From contig CAVXUW010000002.1 of assembly GCA_963765105.1 (NCBI GenBank), positions 496,001-560,000 on the forward strand: a stretch of 64,000 nt of DNA, given 5' to 3'. The notes beneath the pieces were generated by a model that was given only the letters and a program-made list of their open reading frames with translations, was not told the origin of the DNA and did no database searches. This document shows positions 32,997 through 40,901 of this stretch, piece after piece. Made by a program: the position numbers and the translations under genes. This stretch comes from CALMEC01 sp963765105. Its GTDB lineage: Bacteria; Actinomycetota; Thermoleophilia; Miltoncostaeales; Miltoncostaeaceae. Position 1 is the stretch's first letter. Each line of letters starts with the position of its first letter.

Positions 32997-33473
32997 TTAT
33001 CGGCCGCAGGCGCTCCTGGTACTCATACCACCGTTTGCTGCGATGGCGGCTTTTAAGGCCGCTTCTGACTTCGCCGCCGCCTGTTCCGCGGTGAGGCCAG
33101 TGCCCGACGCCTCAACACCCAGAGGGACCTGAAGACCGCGCTGACAGGCATCAAGACGCTGTCGCTTTAGGGCCGCGTCGGTCTCAGCGTCTGCGGCATC
33201 GGATGAAACGTCGCCGCGTGCGACCGCACCAAACGGGACCGTCACGGGGTTGCCTGCTGAATCCCTGAGAATGCCGCCGTCCAGCGTTGCCACTCCTACA
33301 CGCTGCGGCATCAGCTCGACTATTGGCCGCCCTTGCGAGTCCTGCCACGTGGATGGATCGGCGCCGAACGGTAGCGGCTGCTGATCAGCACCGCCGGCTC
33401 GTGCGGCGACGAGACCCATTGCCAGGAGAGCCGCGGCGATGAATGCCAGTACACATGCTCTCGTCGTACTCAC
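32997..33473 (-). CDS. Small secreted protein of unknown function (second of a pair)
   Basis: A 158-residue precursor. GTG at 33473 has a strong AAGGAGG site 8 nt upstream. Signal peptide TTRACVLAFIAAALLAMGLVAARAGG; the mature part starts ADQQPLPFGADPSTW and has GRPIVELMPQRVGVATLDGGILRDSAGNPVTVP followed by a charged helical tail with two Cys (DACQRG, RSACGR). No family recognised. It is 43 bp behind the other secreted gene, and a strong hairpin follows, so the two form one operon inside the segment flanked by sufS repeats. Confidence 0.65.
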   Translation of the reverse strand: MSTTRACVLAFIAAALLAMGLVAARAGGADQQPLPFGADPSTWQDSQGRPIVELMPQRVGVATLDGGILRDSAGNPVTVPFGAVARGDVSSDAADAETDAALKRQRLDACQRGLQVPLGVEASGTGLTAEQAAAKSEAALKAAIAANGGMSTRSACGR

Positions 33474-33516
33474 TGTTTTGCCTCCTTGACGTGCGTCATG
33501 TGGGATGCGAGTGGGC

Positions 33517-34020
33517 CTACCATGTCGCGATCGGCGACCCGATTTCGGGTGTACCGCTCGTGTTTGGCCGCCAGGCATTGGCCCCGTTCCTCACTCTGCC
33601 ATGTGTGCGCGTGATGAAGGTCGCTCCGGCCCCGCAGGGCGGCGAGGTCCAGCTGTGTGACCAGAACCAATTGGTCTGGCCATACGAAGGATTGAACTGC
33701 CAACCGCTGCTCGGCTGGGTGCAGAGTGCACCATTTCGATAGAGCCGGGGAAGGACGCCGATTGCTCCGACGGGCCGTCCCCATTGACTTGCGCAACCCG
33801 CATTTGCGTACGACTGGGTCACACCGCTGACGGTAAAGGTTCCGGAACCCGAGACGTAGGACTGAACATATGTGCACCCTGGATCTGCCCCTGTCCAGTT
33901 GTAGGCAGCCCCCTGGCCACCTCCGCTCGCCAGCAGAGGGACTGCGAATCCGAGAGATGCGCAGCCCAGAATGGCGGCGAGTCGTGTGATCCCTGATCGA
34001 GATCGGCCTTTCACAGACAT
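33517..34020 (-). CDS. Small secreted Cys-containing protein of unknown function (first of a pair)
   Basis: A 167-residue precursor. ATG at 34020 follows GAGGAAAGGGG. Signal peptide ITRLAAILGCASLGFAVPLLASGGG. The mature part is rich in Gly, Ser, Trp and Tyr with paired Cys (DPGCTYVQSYVSGSGTF, ANAGCASQWG, ALCTQP, SPPCGAG), consistent with a small disulfide-bonded beta protein on the surface or outside the cell. No family recognised. A 19-bp palindrome lies 68 bp upstream. Confidence 0.65.
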   Translation of the reverse strand: MSVKGRSRSGITRLAAILGCASLGFAVPLLASGGGQGAAYNWTGADPGCTYVQSYVSGSGTFTVSGVTQSYANAGCASQWGRPVGAIGVLPRLYRNGALCTQPSSGWQFNPSYGQTNWFWSHSWTSPPCGAGATFITRTHGRVRNGANAWRPNTSGTPEIGSPIATW

Positions 34021-34087
34021 ATTCCACCCCTTTCCTCTCTGCACCGACACCGAGACCGGTATCGACCGAGAATGGATGCCCTCGACT

Positions 34088-34106
34088 CGGTGAGAAGTTC
34101 TCACCG
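34088..34106. promoter_or_regulatory. Operator-like palindrome upstream of the secreted-protein pair
   Basis: A perfect 9-bp inverted repeat, CGGTGAGAA and TTCTCACCG, around one central G. With a one-base centre it is a protein-binding type site, not a hairpin. It lies 68 bp before the leftward secreted gene, followed upstream by a run of ten G (34129-34138). Confidence 0.55.
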
Positions 34107-34179
34107 CGAGGCGCAATGACTTTACGTCGGGGGGGGGGCGTGTCAAGGGCGCCGAGGAGGGTTCTCGTCCGTCGATGAC

Positions 34180-35419
34180 TCAGCTGAAGTAGGCGCGGCA
34201 GCCGTGTAGGGCGCGCACGAGGGCGTCAATGTCGTCGCTGGTGCTGTACACGTGGGTGCTGGCGCGGGCGGTTGCGGCCACGCCCAGGTCGCGCATCAGA
34301 GGCTTGGTGCAGTGGTGGCCGGCGCGCACGCAGACGCCTTCTTGGTCGAGGAACTGGGCGACATCGTGGGCGTGCACGTCGGGCAGCTCGAAGCTGATGG
34401 GGCAGCCGCGCTCGGCCGGGTCGGCGGGGCCGAAGATGCGCATGCCCTCGAACTCCGTGAGGGCGTTGAGGGCGTACGTCGGTGAGGGCGACCTCGTGGC
34501 GCCGGACGTTCTCCATGCCGAGCGCCATCAGGTATTCCGCCGCCGCGCCGAGACCGATGACCTCCGCGATGGGTGGGGTTCCCGCCTCGAACTTGCGTGG
34601 ACCCTCCGCCCAGGTGGAGCCGGTAACGGTGACGTCGTTGATCATCTCGCCGCCACCCATGAACGGCTCCATCGACGCCAGGAGCTCCGGTTTGGCGACG
34701 AGCACACCGATGCCGGTGGGTCCCAGCATCTTGTGGCCGGTGAAGGCCAGGAAATCGCAGCCCAGGGCGGCGAAGTCGACCGGCATATGGGGAACGCTCT
34801 GCGCGCCGTCCACCAGCATGAACGCCCCGACGGCGTGGGCGAGCTGGGCGATCTCGGCCACCGGGTTGATAGTGCCGAGGGTATTGCTGACGTGAACGAT
34901 CGAGACGACGCGAGTGCGCTGACCGATCATTCCACGAAGTGCGTCCATGTCGAGCTCGTGCTCTGGCGTCATGGGAGCGAACCGCACCGTTGCGCCGGTG
35001 ATCTGGGCAACCAGTTGCCAGGGGACGATGTTGGAATGGTGCTCCATAATCGACACCAGCACTTCGTCGCCGGGTTTGAGGTTGCGTATGCCCCACGCCC
35101 AGGCAACGAGGTTGATGGCCTCGGTGACGTTCTTCGTGACGACGAGACCGTCGAGGGGGGCGTTGACCAACCGGGCGATGGATGCCCGCGCCTCCTCAAA
35201 TCGGCGGTCCGACTCCACCGCCAGGCCGTACACGCCGCGCCGCACGTTGGCGTTGGCTTCGCGGTAGTAATCACTGATGGTGTCGATCACCACCGACGGT
35301 TTCTGCGAGGTCGCCGCCGAATCGAGATAGACCAAACGCTTGCCACTAAACTCCCGCGTCAGGAGCGGGAAGTCGTGCTTCCCATTCGCCTCGCTCACCA
35401 CGGGATTTGGCCGGCCCAT
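34180..35419 (-). CDS. sufS: SufS cysteine desulfurase with an apparent one-base frameshift
   Basis: Class V PLP enzyme that takes sulfur from cysteine for SUF. Visible: YLDSAATSQKP, MEHHSNIVPWQ, VDGAQSVPHMPVDF, the PLP Lys in FTGHKMLGPTGIG, and, in another frame, GVCVRAGHHCTKPL with the catalytic Cys. The frame breaks near 34477-34480: ...RRHEVALTD continues as YALNALTEFEGMRIFGP only if one base is removed. Corrected length is about 412, normal for SufS. ATG at 35419 has AAGGGA upstream; ATG 35470, right after sufC, is an alternative. A lesion in a normally essential gene suggests a sequence error, but it could be real. Confidence 0.88.
34182..34285 (-). repeat. Authentic sufS 3' end (direct repeat B)
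   Basis: This is the copy joined to the sufS gene; it encodes the last 34 residues and TGA. It pairs with 32469-32572 at 103/104 identity in direct orientation. Together the two copies mark the ends of a 1.6-kb inserted segment. Confidence 0.95.
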
Positions 35420-35473
35420 TCGCTTCCCTTCGGGTCGCTCAAACGCTTCGCGGGGCTCCGACCTTCTCATGCT

Positions 35474-36259
35474 CTACCTGCCGGGAACTGCCGCCGTCTC
35501 CGGCGAGCCGAACTCGACGTAGCCGACCTGCTCCAGGTGATCGGCCAGCTCCGGGCCGCCGGTCTTGGCGATGCGTCCCTCGTACATCACGTGAACGACA
35601 TCGGGTTTGATGTAGTTCAGGATGCGCGTGTAGTGGGTGATGATCAGCACGCCCAAGTCGCTGCCGCGAAGCTGGTTCACGCCGTTCGAAACGACTTTGA
35701 GCGCGTCGATGTCGAGGCCGGAGTCGGTCTCGTCGAGCACTGCGAACCGGGGCTTCAACAGGGCCATCTGCAGGATCTCGTGACGCTTCTTTTCGCCGCC
35801 GGAGAAGCCCTCGTTGAGGTAGCGGTCGGCGAAGCTCTTGTCGAACTCCAACAGCGCGCTGGCCTCGTTGAAGAGCTTGACGAACTCACGCGGGGGGACT
35901 TCCTTACCCCGCACGGCACCCAGCGACGTGCGCAGGAAGTTCATGACCGACACACCCGGAACCTCGAGCGGGTACTGCATCGCCAGGAACAGGCCCCTCT
36001 GTGCGCGCTCATCGGCGCCCAGGGTGTCGTCCTCGTTGGCGCTGGCGATGACCTCGCCATCGAAAGTGACCTGCCCGTCGATGATGGTGTAGCGCGGATG
36101 GCCCGCCAGGGCGTACGCCAGCGTGCTTTTGCCAGAGCCGTTAGGGCCCATGAGGGCATGCACTTCGCCCTGGGGAACTTCGAGGTCGACGCCGCGGAGA
36201 ATCTCGATGTCGTCGATGTTGACCTTCAGGCCCTCGATCTTGAGGATGGGCTCAGCCAC
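35474..36259 (-). CDS. sufC: SufC ATPase of the SUF complex
   Basis: About 261 residues. Walker A MGPNGSGKST, signature LNEGFSGGEKKR, Walker B AVLDETDSGLDID and switch His in IITHYTRIL are all present. It powers SufBCD scaffold rearrangement in the cytosol. GTG at 36259 overlaps the Rieske gene's end by 8 bp; TTG at 36283 is an alternative. Fourth gene of sufB-sufD-Rieske-sufC-sufS. Confidence 0.96.
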   Translation of the reverse strand: MAEPILKIEGLKVNIDDIEILRGVDLEVPQGEVHALMGPNGSGKSTLAYALAGHPRYTIIDGQVTFDGEVIASANEDDTLGADERAQRGLFLAMQYPLEVPGVSVMNFLRTSLGAVRGKEVPPREFVKLFNEASALLEFDKSFADRYLNEGFSGGEKKRHEILQMALLKPRFAVLDETDSGLDIDALKVVSNGVNQLRGSDLGVLIITHYTRILNYIKPDVVHVMYEGRIAKTGGPELADHLEQVGYVEFGSPETAAVPGR

Positions 36260-36605
36260 GTTCTTGGTACGCCTTTCTGTCAAGCAGGGGATGGGGGTGC
36301 GACGGGGTGGGGTCGATCAGCACGCGACCGTCGCGCACGTCTACCGGGAAGGTGGGGAGGGGAAGCGTCGCCGGTGGCGTTGCCGCCTCTCCGGTTGCGA
36401 TGTCGAAGAACGCGCCATGTCGAGGACACTCGATCTTGCCCTCCTCGATGTACCCGCCGGAGAGCCCTTCGAGCGCATGTGTGCAGGTGTCATGGATGGC
36501 ATGGAACTGCCCATCGAGGTTGACGAGGCACACTGGCTTTCCCTCGACATCGACACGCACGGACGTTCCGGGCGCAATCTCCTCCACGGCGGCGACATCG
36601 AGCAC
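36252..36605 (-). CDS. Rieske-type [2Fe-2S] ferredoxin in the SUF operon
   Basis: A 117-residue single-domain Rieske protein: Cys-x-His in DTCTHALEGLSGG and Cys-x-x-His in ECPRHGAFFDIATGEA, the full cluster ligand set. GTG start directly abuts the sufD stop and its end overlaps sufC. Its position between sufD and sufC is known from actinobacterial suf operons, where an electron-supply role is suspected but not proven. No membrane anchor. Confidence 0.9.
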   Translation of the reverse strand: MLDVAAVEEIAPGTSVRVDVEGKPVCLVNLDGQFHAIHDTCTHALEGLSGGYIEEGKIECPRHGAFFDIATGEAATPPATLPLPTFPVDVRDGRVLIDPTPSHPHPLLDRKAYQERG

Positions 36606-37832
36606 CTAGCTGCCCCGTACCTTGCGCTCGATGGCGGCGTTCAGCTCGTCGCGGATCTCGGTGAGCTCGATCTGGTCGAGCACCTCTTGGCAGAAGCCTT
36701 CGACGATGAGCTGCTTGGCCGTGTCGCGTGGAACACCGCGGGATTCGAGGTAGAACAGGTGCTCATCGTCCACGCGGCCTACCGCACCGGCGTGGGAGCA
36801 CTTGACCTCGGCCGTTTCGATCTCCAGGAAGGGGATGGTCTCGGCCCGAGCGCCTTCGTTGAGCACCAGGTTACGGTTGGTTTGGTAGGCGTCAGTACCC
36901 GGCGCGCCGGGTGGCACGAGGAGGTTGCCAAAGAAGATGGTGTGCGCCGTGTCTTTGATGGCGCCCTTGTAGAGCAGGTTCGAGTAGGCGTTGGGGGCCT
37001 CGTGGCGCGAGATCACCCGGTGCTCGAAGCGCTGATCGTCAGAGGCGAAAAACAGGCCGAGCGCGCGGGCGTCGGCGCCTTCGCCAACGCACTTGAGCGT
37101 CGGCTCGACGCGCACGACATCGCCGCCGAGGGTGACGACCACGGAACGCACCTTGGCGTCTTTGGCGACGGTGGCCTGCACGATGGCGTGATGGCGCACG
37201 CCCTTGCCCCAGCCGATCACCGAGACGTGCTCCAACTCGCCTTCGTCGGCGACGAACATCTCGACGACCGTTGAGACGTTGACCGGCCCGGCCAGGTCCG
37301 GCGAGGTGTAGCGGTCGATGACCGTCGCCTTCGCGCCTTTCTCCACGACGATCAACGTGCGTCCGAAGACATGTCCGGCGCCACCCGTAAGGGTGGAGAG
37401 CGCCTCAACCGGCAACGTCACGTGCACTCCGGCGGGGACGTAGACGAATGTTCCCGATTCCCACCGGGCGGCGTTGAGCGCCCCGGGCTTGTCGGTAAAG
37501 CCAACCAGTGAGTAGAGCCGCTCGCGGACGACGGCCTCGTGGGTTGCCAAGGCATCGGCCAGGTCGGCGATGATGACCCCGTCGGCGCCGGCGCCCTCCA
37601 GTGAGGTGCGTGCTCCATCGACGAAGGTGAGCCGGGCGATCCGTTCCCCAGATGCCGGGTTTGGGGCGTCGCCACGTGCTGTCGTCGCGGTGGGTTCCGG
37701 GCCTTCCAGCGCCAGGTCGGTGGGCGGCGTGAAGCGCCACTCCTCCTCCTGCCCCGTGAGGGCGGGAAGGGAAGTCAGCGTTGTCTGCGCCGCCTGCCGG
37801 GCGTCGGTTGCCCAGGCGGGGGCGTTAGCCAA
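36606..37832 (-). CDS. sufD: SufD, SufBCD scaffold subunit
   Basis: A 408-residue beta-helix protein: EEEWRFTPPTDL near the N-terminus, FVYVPAGVHVTLPVEALSTL, and the C-terminal AEVKCSHAGAVGRVDDEHLFYLESRGVPRDTAKQLIVEGF that is diagnostic of SufB/SufD. The TTG at 37832 overlaps the sufB stop by 8 bp, which sets the start. It partners SufB and SufC. Confidence 0.95.
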   Translation of the reverse strand: MANAPAWATDARQAAQTTLTSLPALTGQEEEWRFTPPTDLALEGPEPTATTARGDAPNPASGERIARLTFVDGARTSLEGAGADGVIIADLADALATHEAVVRERLYSLVGFTDKPGALNAARWESGTFVYVPAGVHVTLPVEALSTLTGGAGHVFGRTLIVVEKGAKATVIDRYTSPDLAGPVNVSTVVEMFVADEGELEHVSVIGWGKGVRHHAIVQATVAKDAKVRSVVVTLGGDVVRVEPTLKCVGEGADARALGLFFASDDQRFEHRVISRHEAPNAYSNLLYKGAIKDTAHTIFFGNLLVPPGAPGTDAYQTNRNLVLNEGARAETIPFLEIETAEVKCSHAGAVGRVDDEHLFYLESRGVPRDTAKQLIVEGFCQEVLDQIELTEIRDELNAAIERKVRGS

Positions 37833-39234
37833 TCGAACCCTCCATCTGCAGTTCGATGAGTCGGTTGAGCTCTACGGCGTACTCCATGGGAAGCTCCTTG
37901 GCGATCGGCTCGATGAAGCCACGCACGATCATCGCCATGGCCTCTTCCTCCGACATTCCGCGGCTCATGAGGTAGAAGATCTGGTCGTCGGCGACCTTCG
38001 ACACGGTGGCCTCGTGGCCGATGGAGGTGTCTTCCTCCTGGATGTCCATGTACGGGTAGGTGTCCGAGCGGCTGTCATCGTCGAGAAGCAGCGCGTCACA
38101 CACCACGCTTGCCTTCACGCGCTTGGCACCGGGCTCCACCCGCACGAGGCCGCGGTAGCTGGTGCGACCGCCGCCCTTGGAGATCGACTTCGACACGATG
38201 GTCGACGACGTGTCGGGGGCGACGTGAACCATTTTCGCGCCGGCGTCCTGGTGCATGCCTTCGCTGGCGAACGCGATGGAAAGCACCTCGCCGCGCGCGC
38301 CGCGACCGGTCATCCACACCGCCGGATACTTCATGGTGAGGCGTGAGCCGAGGTTGCCGTCAACCCACTCCATGGTGGCGTTCTCGTGACAGACGGCGCG
38401 CTTGGTGACCAGGTTGTAGACGTTGGTCGACCAGTTCTGGATTGTCGTGTAACGGCAGCGTGCGCCCTTCTTCACGATGATCTCGACGACGGCTGAGTGC
38501 AGTGAGTCGCTGGAGTACACCGGCGCGGTGCAGCCCTCGACGTAGTGCACGAAGGAGTCTTCCTCGCAGATGATGAGCGTCCGCTCGAACTGACCCATGT
38601 TCTCCTGGTTGATGCGGAAGTAGGCCTGCAGCGGGATCTCGACCCGCACGCCCGGCGGAACCCAGATGAATGACCCACCCGACCAGGTGGCGCTGTTCAG
38701 CGCCGAGAACTTATTGTCGCCTGGGGGGATGACCGTGGCCCAGTGCTCTTTGAAGAGGTCCGGGTGGTCACGCAGGGCGGTGTCGGTGTCGCAGAAGATG
38801 ACACCCTGGGCTTCCAGGTCTTCGCGGATGGAGTGGTAGACGACCTCGCTCTCGTACTGGGCGCTGACGCCCGCGAGGAACTTGCGCTCAGCCTCGGGAA
38901 TGCCCAGCCGATCGAACGTCGTCTTGATGTCGTCCGGCACTTCCTCCCACGTCCGGCCCTGCTTCTCGCTGGCGCGGATGTAGTAGTAGATGTCCTGGAA
39001 ATCGATGTCCCCGAGCTCGCCACCCCAGTTGGGCATGGGCTTGCGCTCAAAGATCTCGAGGGAGCGCAGGCGGAACTTGGTCATCCACTCCGGCTCGCCC
39101 TTGATCATTGAGATCTCACGCACGACATCGGCGTTCAAGCCCTTCTTCGGCTCGAACTTGTAGTGCGTCGGGTCGTGCCAGCCGTACTTGTACGGTCCGA
39201 TCTCGTCGATTTGGGGCGGTGTGGTGGTCGACAC
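37825..39234 (-). CDS. sufB: SufB, SufBCD scaffold subunit
   Basis: A 469-residue protein on which the nascent Fe-S cluster is built. Family landmarks: YKYGWHDP, RLRSLEIFERKPMPNWGG, SFIWVPPGVRVEIPLQAYFRIN, DSFVHYVEGCTAPVYSSDSLHSAVVEI, and EATVSKVADDQIFYLMSRGMSEEEAMAMIVRGF. GTG at 39234 with GAGGAG upstream is preferred over the longer frame to 39273. First structural gene of the operon; the divergent sufR probably controls it. Confidence 0.96.
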   Translation of the reverse strand: MSTTTPPQIDEIGPYKYGWHDPTHYKFEPKKGLNADVVREISMIKGEPEWMTKFRLRSLEIFERKPMPNWGGELGDIDFQDIYYYIRASEKQGRTWEEVPDDIKTTFDRLGIPEAERKFLAGVSAQYESEVVYHSIREDLEAQGVIFCDTDTALRDHPDLFKEHWATVIPPGDNKFSALNSATWSGGSFIWVPPGVRVEIPLQAYFRINQENMGQFERTLIICEEDSFVHYVEGCTAPVYSSDSLHSAVVEIIVKKGARCRYTTIQNWSTNVYNLVTKRAVCHENATMEWVDGNLGSRLTMKYPAVWMTGRGARGEVLSIAFASEGMHQDAGAKMVHVAPDTSSTIVSKSISKGGGRTSYRGLVRVEPGAKRVKASVVCDALLLDDDSRSDTYPYMDIQEEDTSIGHEATVSKVADDQIFYLMSRGMSEEEAMAMIVRGFIEPIAKELPMEYAVELNRLIELQMEGSIG

Positions 39235-39367
39235 AGCATCTCCTCGCAACTCGTGTCTCGCTTCTAACGTCAATCTAGGTTACCGTAATGAGGGCGCATG
39301 GGCCTCCCCAACCGTCATTGTGTGAGACGGTGATCAGGGACAAAATCGCAGATGGGCCGGGGCTTTC

Positions 39368-40084
39368 GTGACAGTGAGACAACCACAGACCGAACAAGAG
39401 ATCGAGCGTCTTGCCGGCGCGTTGGGTGACCCCACGCGGCGACGGGTGTTCTTTGTTGTTCGCGAGGCCACGGAGGCGCTCACAAAGGATGAGGTTGCCG
39501 AGACGGTCGGGATCGACCGCCGTCTGGCCGGATTCCATCTCGACAAGCTCGTTGAGCAGGGCTTTCTCACCGCGGACTTCCGCCGACGCGAGTCGGGCGG
39601 GCCCGGCGCGGGACGTCCGCCCAAGCAGTACCTACTGGCCGAGACCGAAGCGGCCGTGGCTCTTCCCGAGCGCCACTACGACCTGCTTGCCCAGCTCCTG
39701 CTCAAGGCAATGAGCGAGCCCGGCGCTACCCCAGCCGAGCAGCTGGAGCGCGTGGGCTTTGAATTTGGCCAGTCGTTGGCGCATGAGCAACGGTCCGCGG
39801 GCCAGTCGCCCTTTACGCCGACCCAGGCCATCGCCGAGGTTGTGCGACTTCTCTCGCGGTACGGCTTTGCCGCCACGAGCGAGGGAAGCGGGGCCACGAA
39901 GATCACGGCCTGCGCCTGCCCGTTCGAAGAGATGGCCTTTCACGACCCGGAACGCATCTGCGGGCTCGACCGCTCGATCTGGAGGGGCATTCTCAGCGTC
40001 TACGCCCCCAACGCCACTATTGCGTCAACCACCACTCGGGCCGAGGGTGACGAGGCCTGCGTGGCCGAGGTCGTCACGAGCTAA
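39368..40084 (+). CDS. sufR: SufR-like iron-sulfur-dependent transcriptional repressor
   Basis: A 238-residue regulator. N-terminal ArsR-like winged helix (ALGDPTRRRVFFVVREATEALTKDEVAETVGIDRRLAGFHLDKLVEQGFL) and the basic hinge GPGAGRPPKQY. The C-terminal part has Cys residues CACPFEEM and RICGLD spaced like the cluster-sensing Cys of SufR. Divergent from sufB with a 133-bp shared promoter region, the usual arrangement. GTG start. Its 3' end overlaps the convergent RmlD-like gene by 11 bp. Confidence 0.9.
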   Translation: MTVRQPQTEQEIERLAGALGDPTRRRVFFVVREATEALTKDEVAETVGIDRRLAGFHLDKLVEQGFLTADFRRRESGGPGAGRPPKQYLLAETEAAVALPERHYDLLAQLLLKAMSEPGATPAEQLERVGFEFGQSLAHEQRSAGQSPFTPTQAIAEVVRLLSRYGFAATSEGSGATKITACACPFEEMAFHDPERICGLDRSIWRGILSVYAPNATIASTTTRAEGDEACVAEVVTS

Positions 40085-40826
40085 ACACCTCGCGAAGGCC
40101 GCGCAGAGGTGTAGCGAGGAGGGCACGGGCGCGGGATGAGTCGAGGCGGCAGTCACCGGGTCGTTCCGGTGGAGAGTGGGTCCGGCGAACCGGGCCACCA
40201 ATGACGATCTCGGCGATTTCCGCTCGCGAGAGATCGTCCGCCCCGGCGACATTGAGAACGCCGGCAATTCCCGTCTCGCTCAGCTCGATAAGCGCGGTGG
40301 CCAGGTCGGAAACGGCGATGGGGGAGCGCATCTCGTCGTCGAAGAACACGGCCGCTGGGTCGGTTGCGGCCACCTCGTGTTTCGAAGGCTCGTGTCCCGG
40401 GCCGCCGATTATCAGTGAGGTACGCACCATCAGGGGGCTGGGATGGTGCGTCACAACCGCCTCTTCTGCGGCGGCCTTCGAGCGGGCGTAGTCGGTGATC
40501 GGGCTGGGGCGGTCGGCCTCGGTGTAGGGGGCGCCCGCGCGTCCGTCGAACACCACATCCGTCGAGATGTGAATCAGCCGCGCGCCAACAGCTGCCGCGG
40601 CGATCGCTACGTTGGCGCTTCCCTCCACGTTGATCGCCCACGCATCCGTCCCGTCTTGACGGTAGGCGGTATGGATCACCACGTCGGGTCGCTGATGCGC
40701 ATACGCCCGCTCGAGTGCGTACCGATCACGGACCTCGACCCGTTCGCCGATCGCGCCTGGCGCCAGTCGCAGGAGCTCGCGACCAAGGAACCCCGACCCG
40801 CCGGTAATGGAGATCTGCACCGGCAC
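40074..40826 (-). CDS. RmlD-like sugar-nucleotide reductase/epimerase (NAD(P)-binding SDR)
   Basis: About 250 residues. Rossmann motif ISITGGSGFLG, DVVIHTAYR, STDVVFDG, the catalytic Y-x-x-x-K in DYARSKAAAEE and GVLNVAGADDLSR match dTDP-4-dehydrorhamnose reductases. Other rml genes are not adjacent, so the substrate is unproven. The GTGs at 40826 and 40820 are both possible starts; TATCGT 7 nt before the latter suggests a leaderless transcript. The longer frame to 40976 overlaps the divergent gene and is rejected. Confidence 0.78.
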   Translation of the reverse strand: MPVQISITGGSGFLGRELLRLAPGAIGERVEVRDRYALERAYAHQRPDVVIHTAYRQDGTDAWAINVEGSANVAIAAAAVGARLIHISTDVVFDGRAGAPYTEADRPSPITDYARSKAAAEEAVVTHHPSPLMVRTSLIIGGPGHEPSKHEVAATDPAAVFFDDEMRSPIAVSDLATALIELSETGIAGVLNVAGADDLSRAEIAEIVIGGPVRRTHSPPERPGDCRLDSSRARALLATPLRGLREVFSS

Positions 40827-40901
40827 GACGATATCGATTCCGGGTTCCGGCTCGACCGCATCAGTTTTCCTGAGGATCGCTCGCTCGGTAGGGTCGTCGC
40901 C

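Noticed and set aside
34229..36523. 764-codon plus-strand open frame opposite sufS, sufC and the Rieske gene
   Set aside because: Shadow of high-GC genes in the opposite strand; His/Arg/Val/Gly-rich with no domain, and the minus-strand genes are certain.
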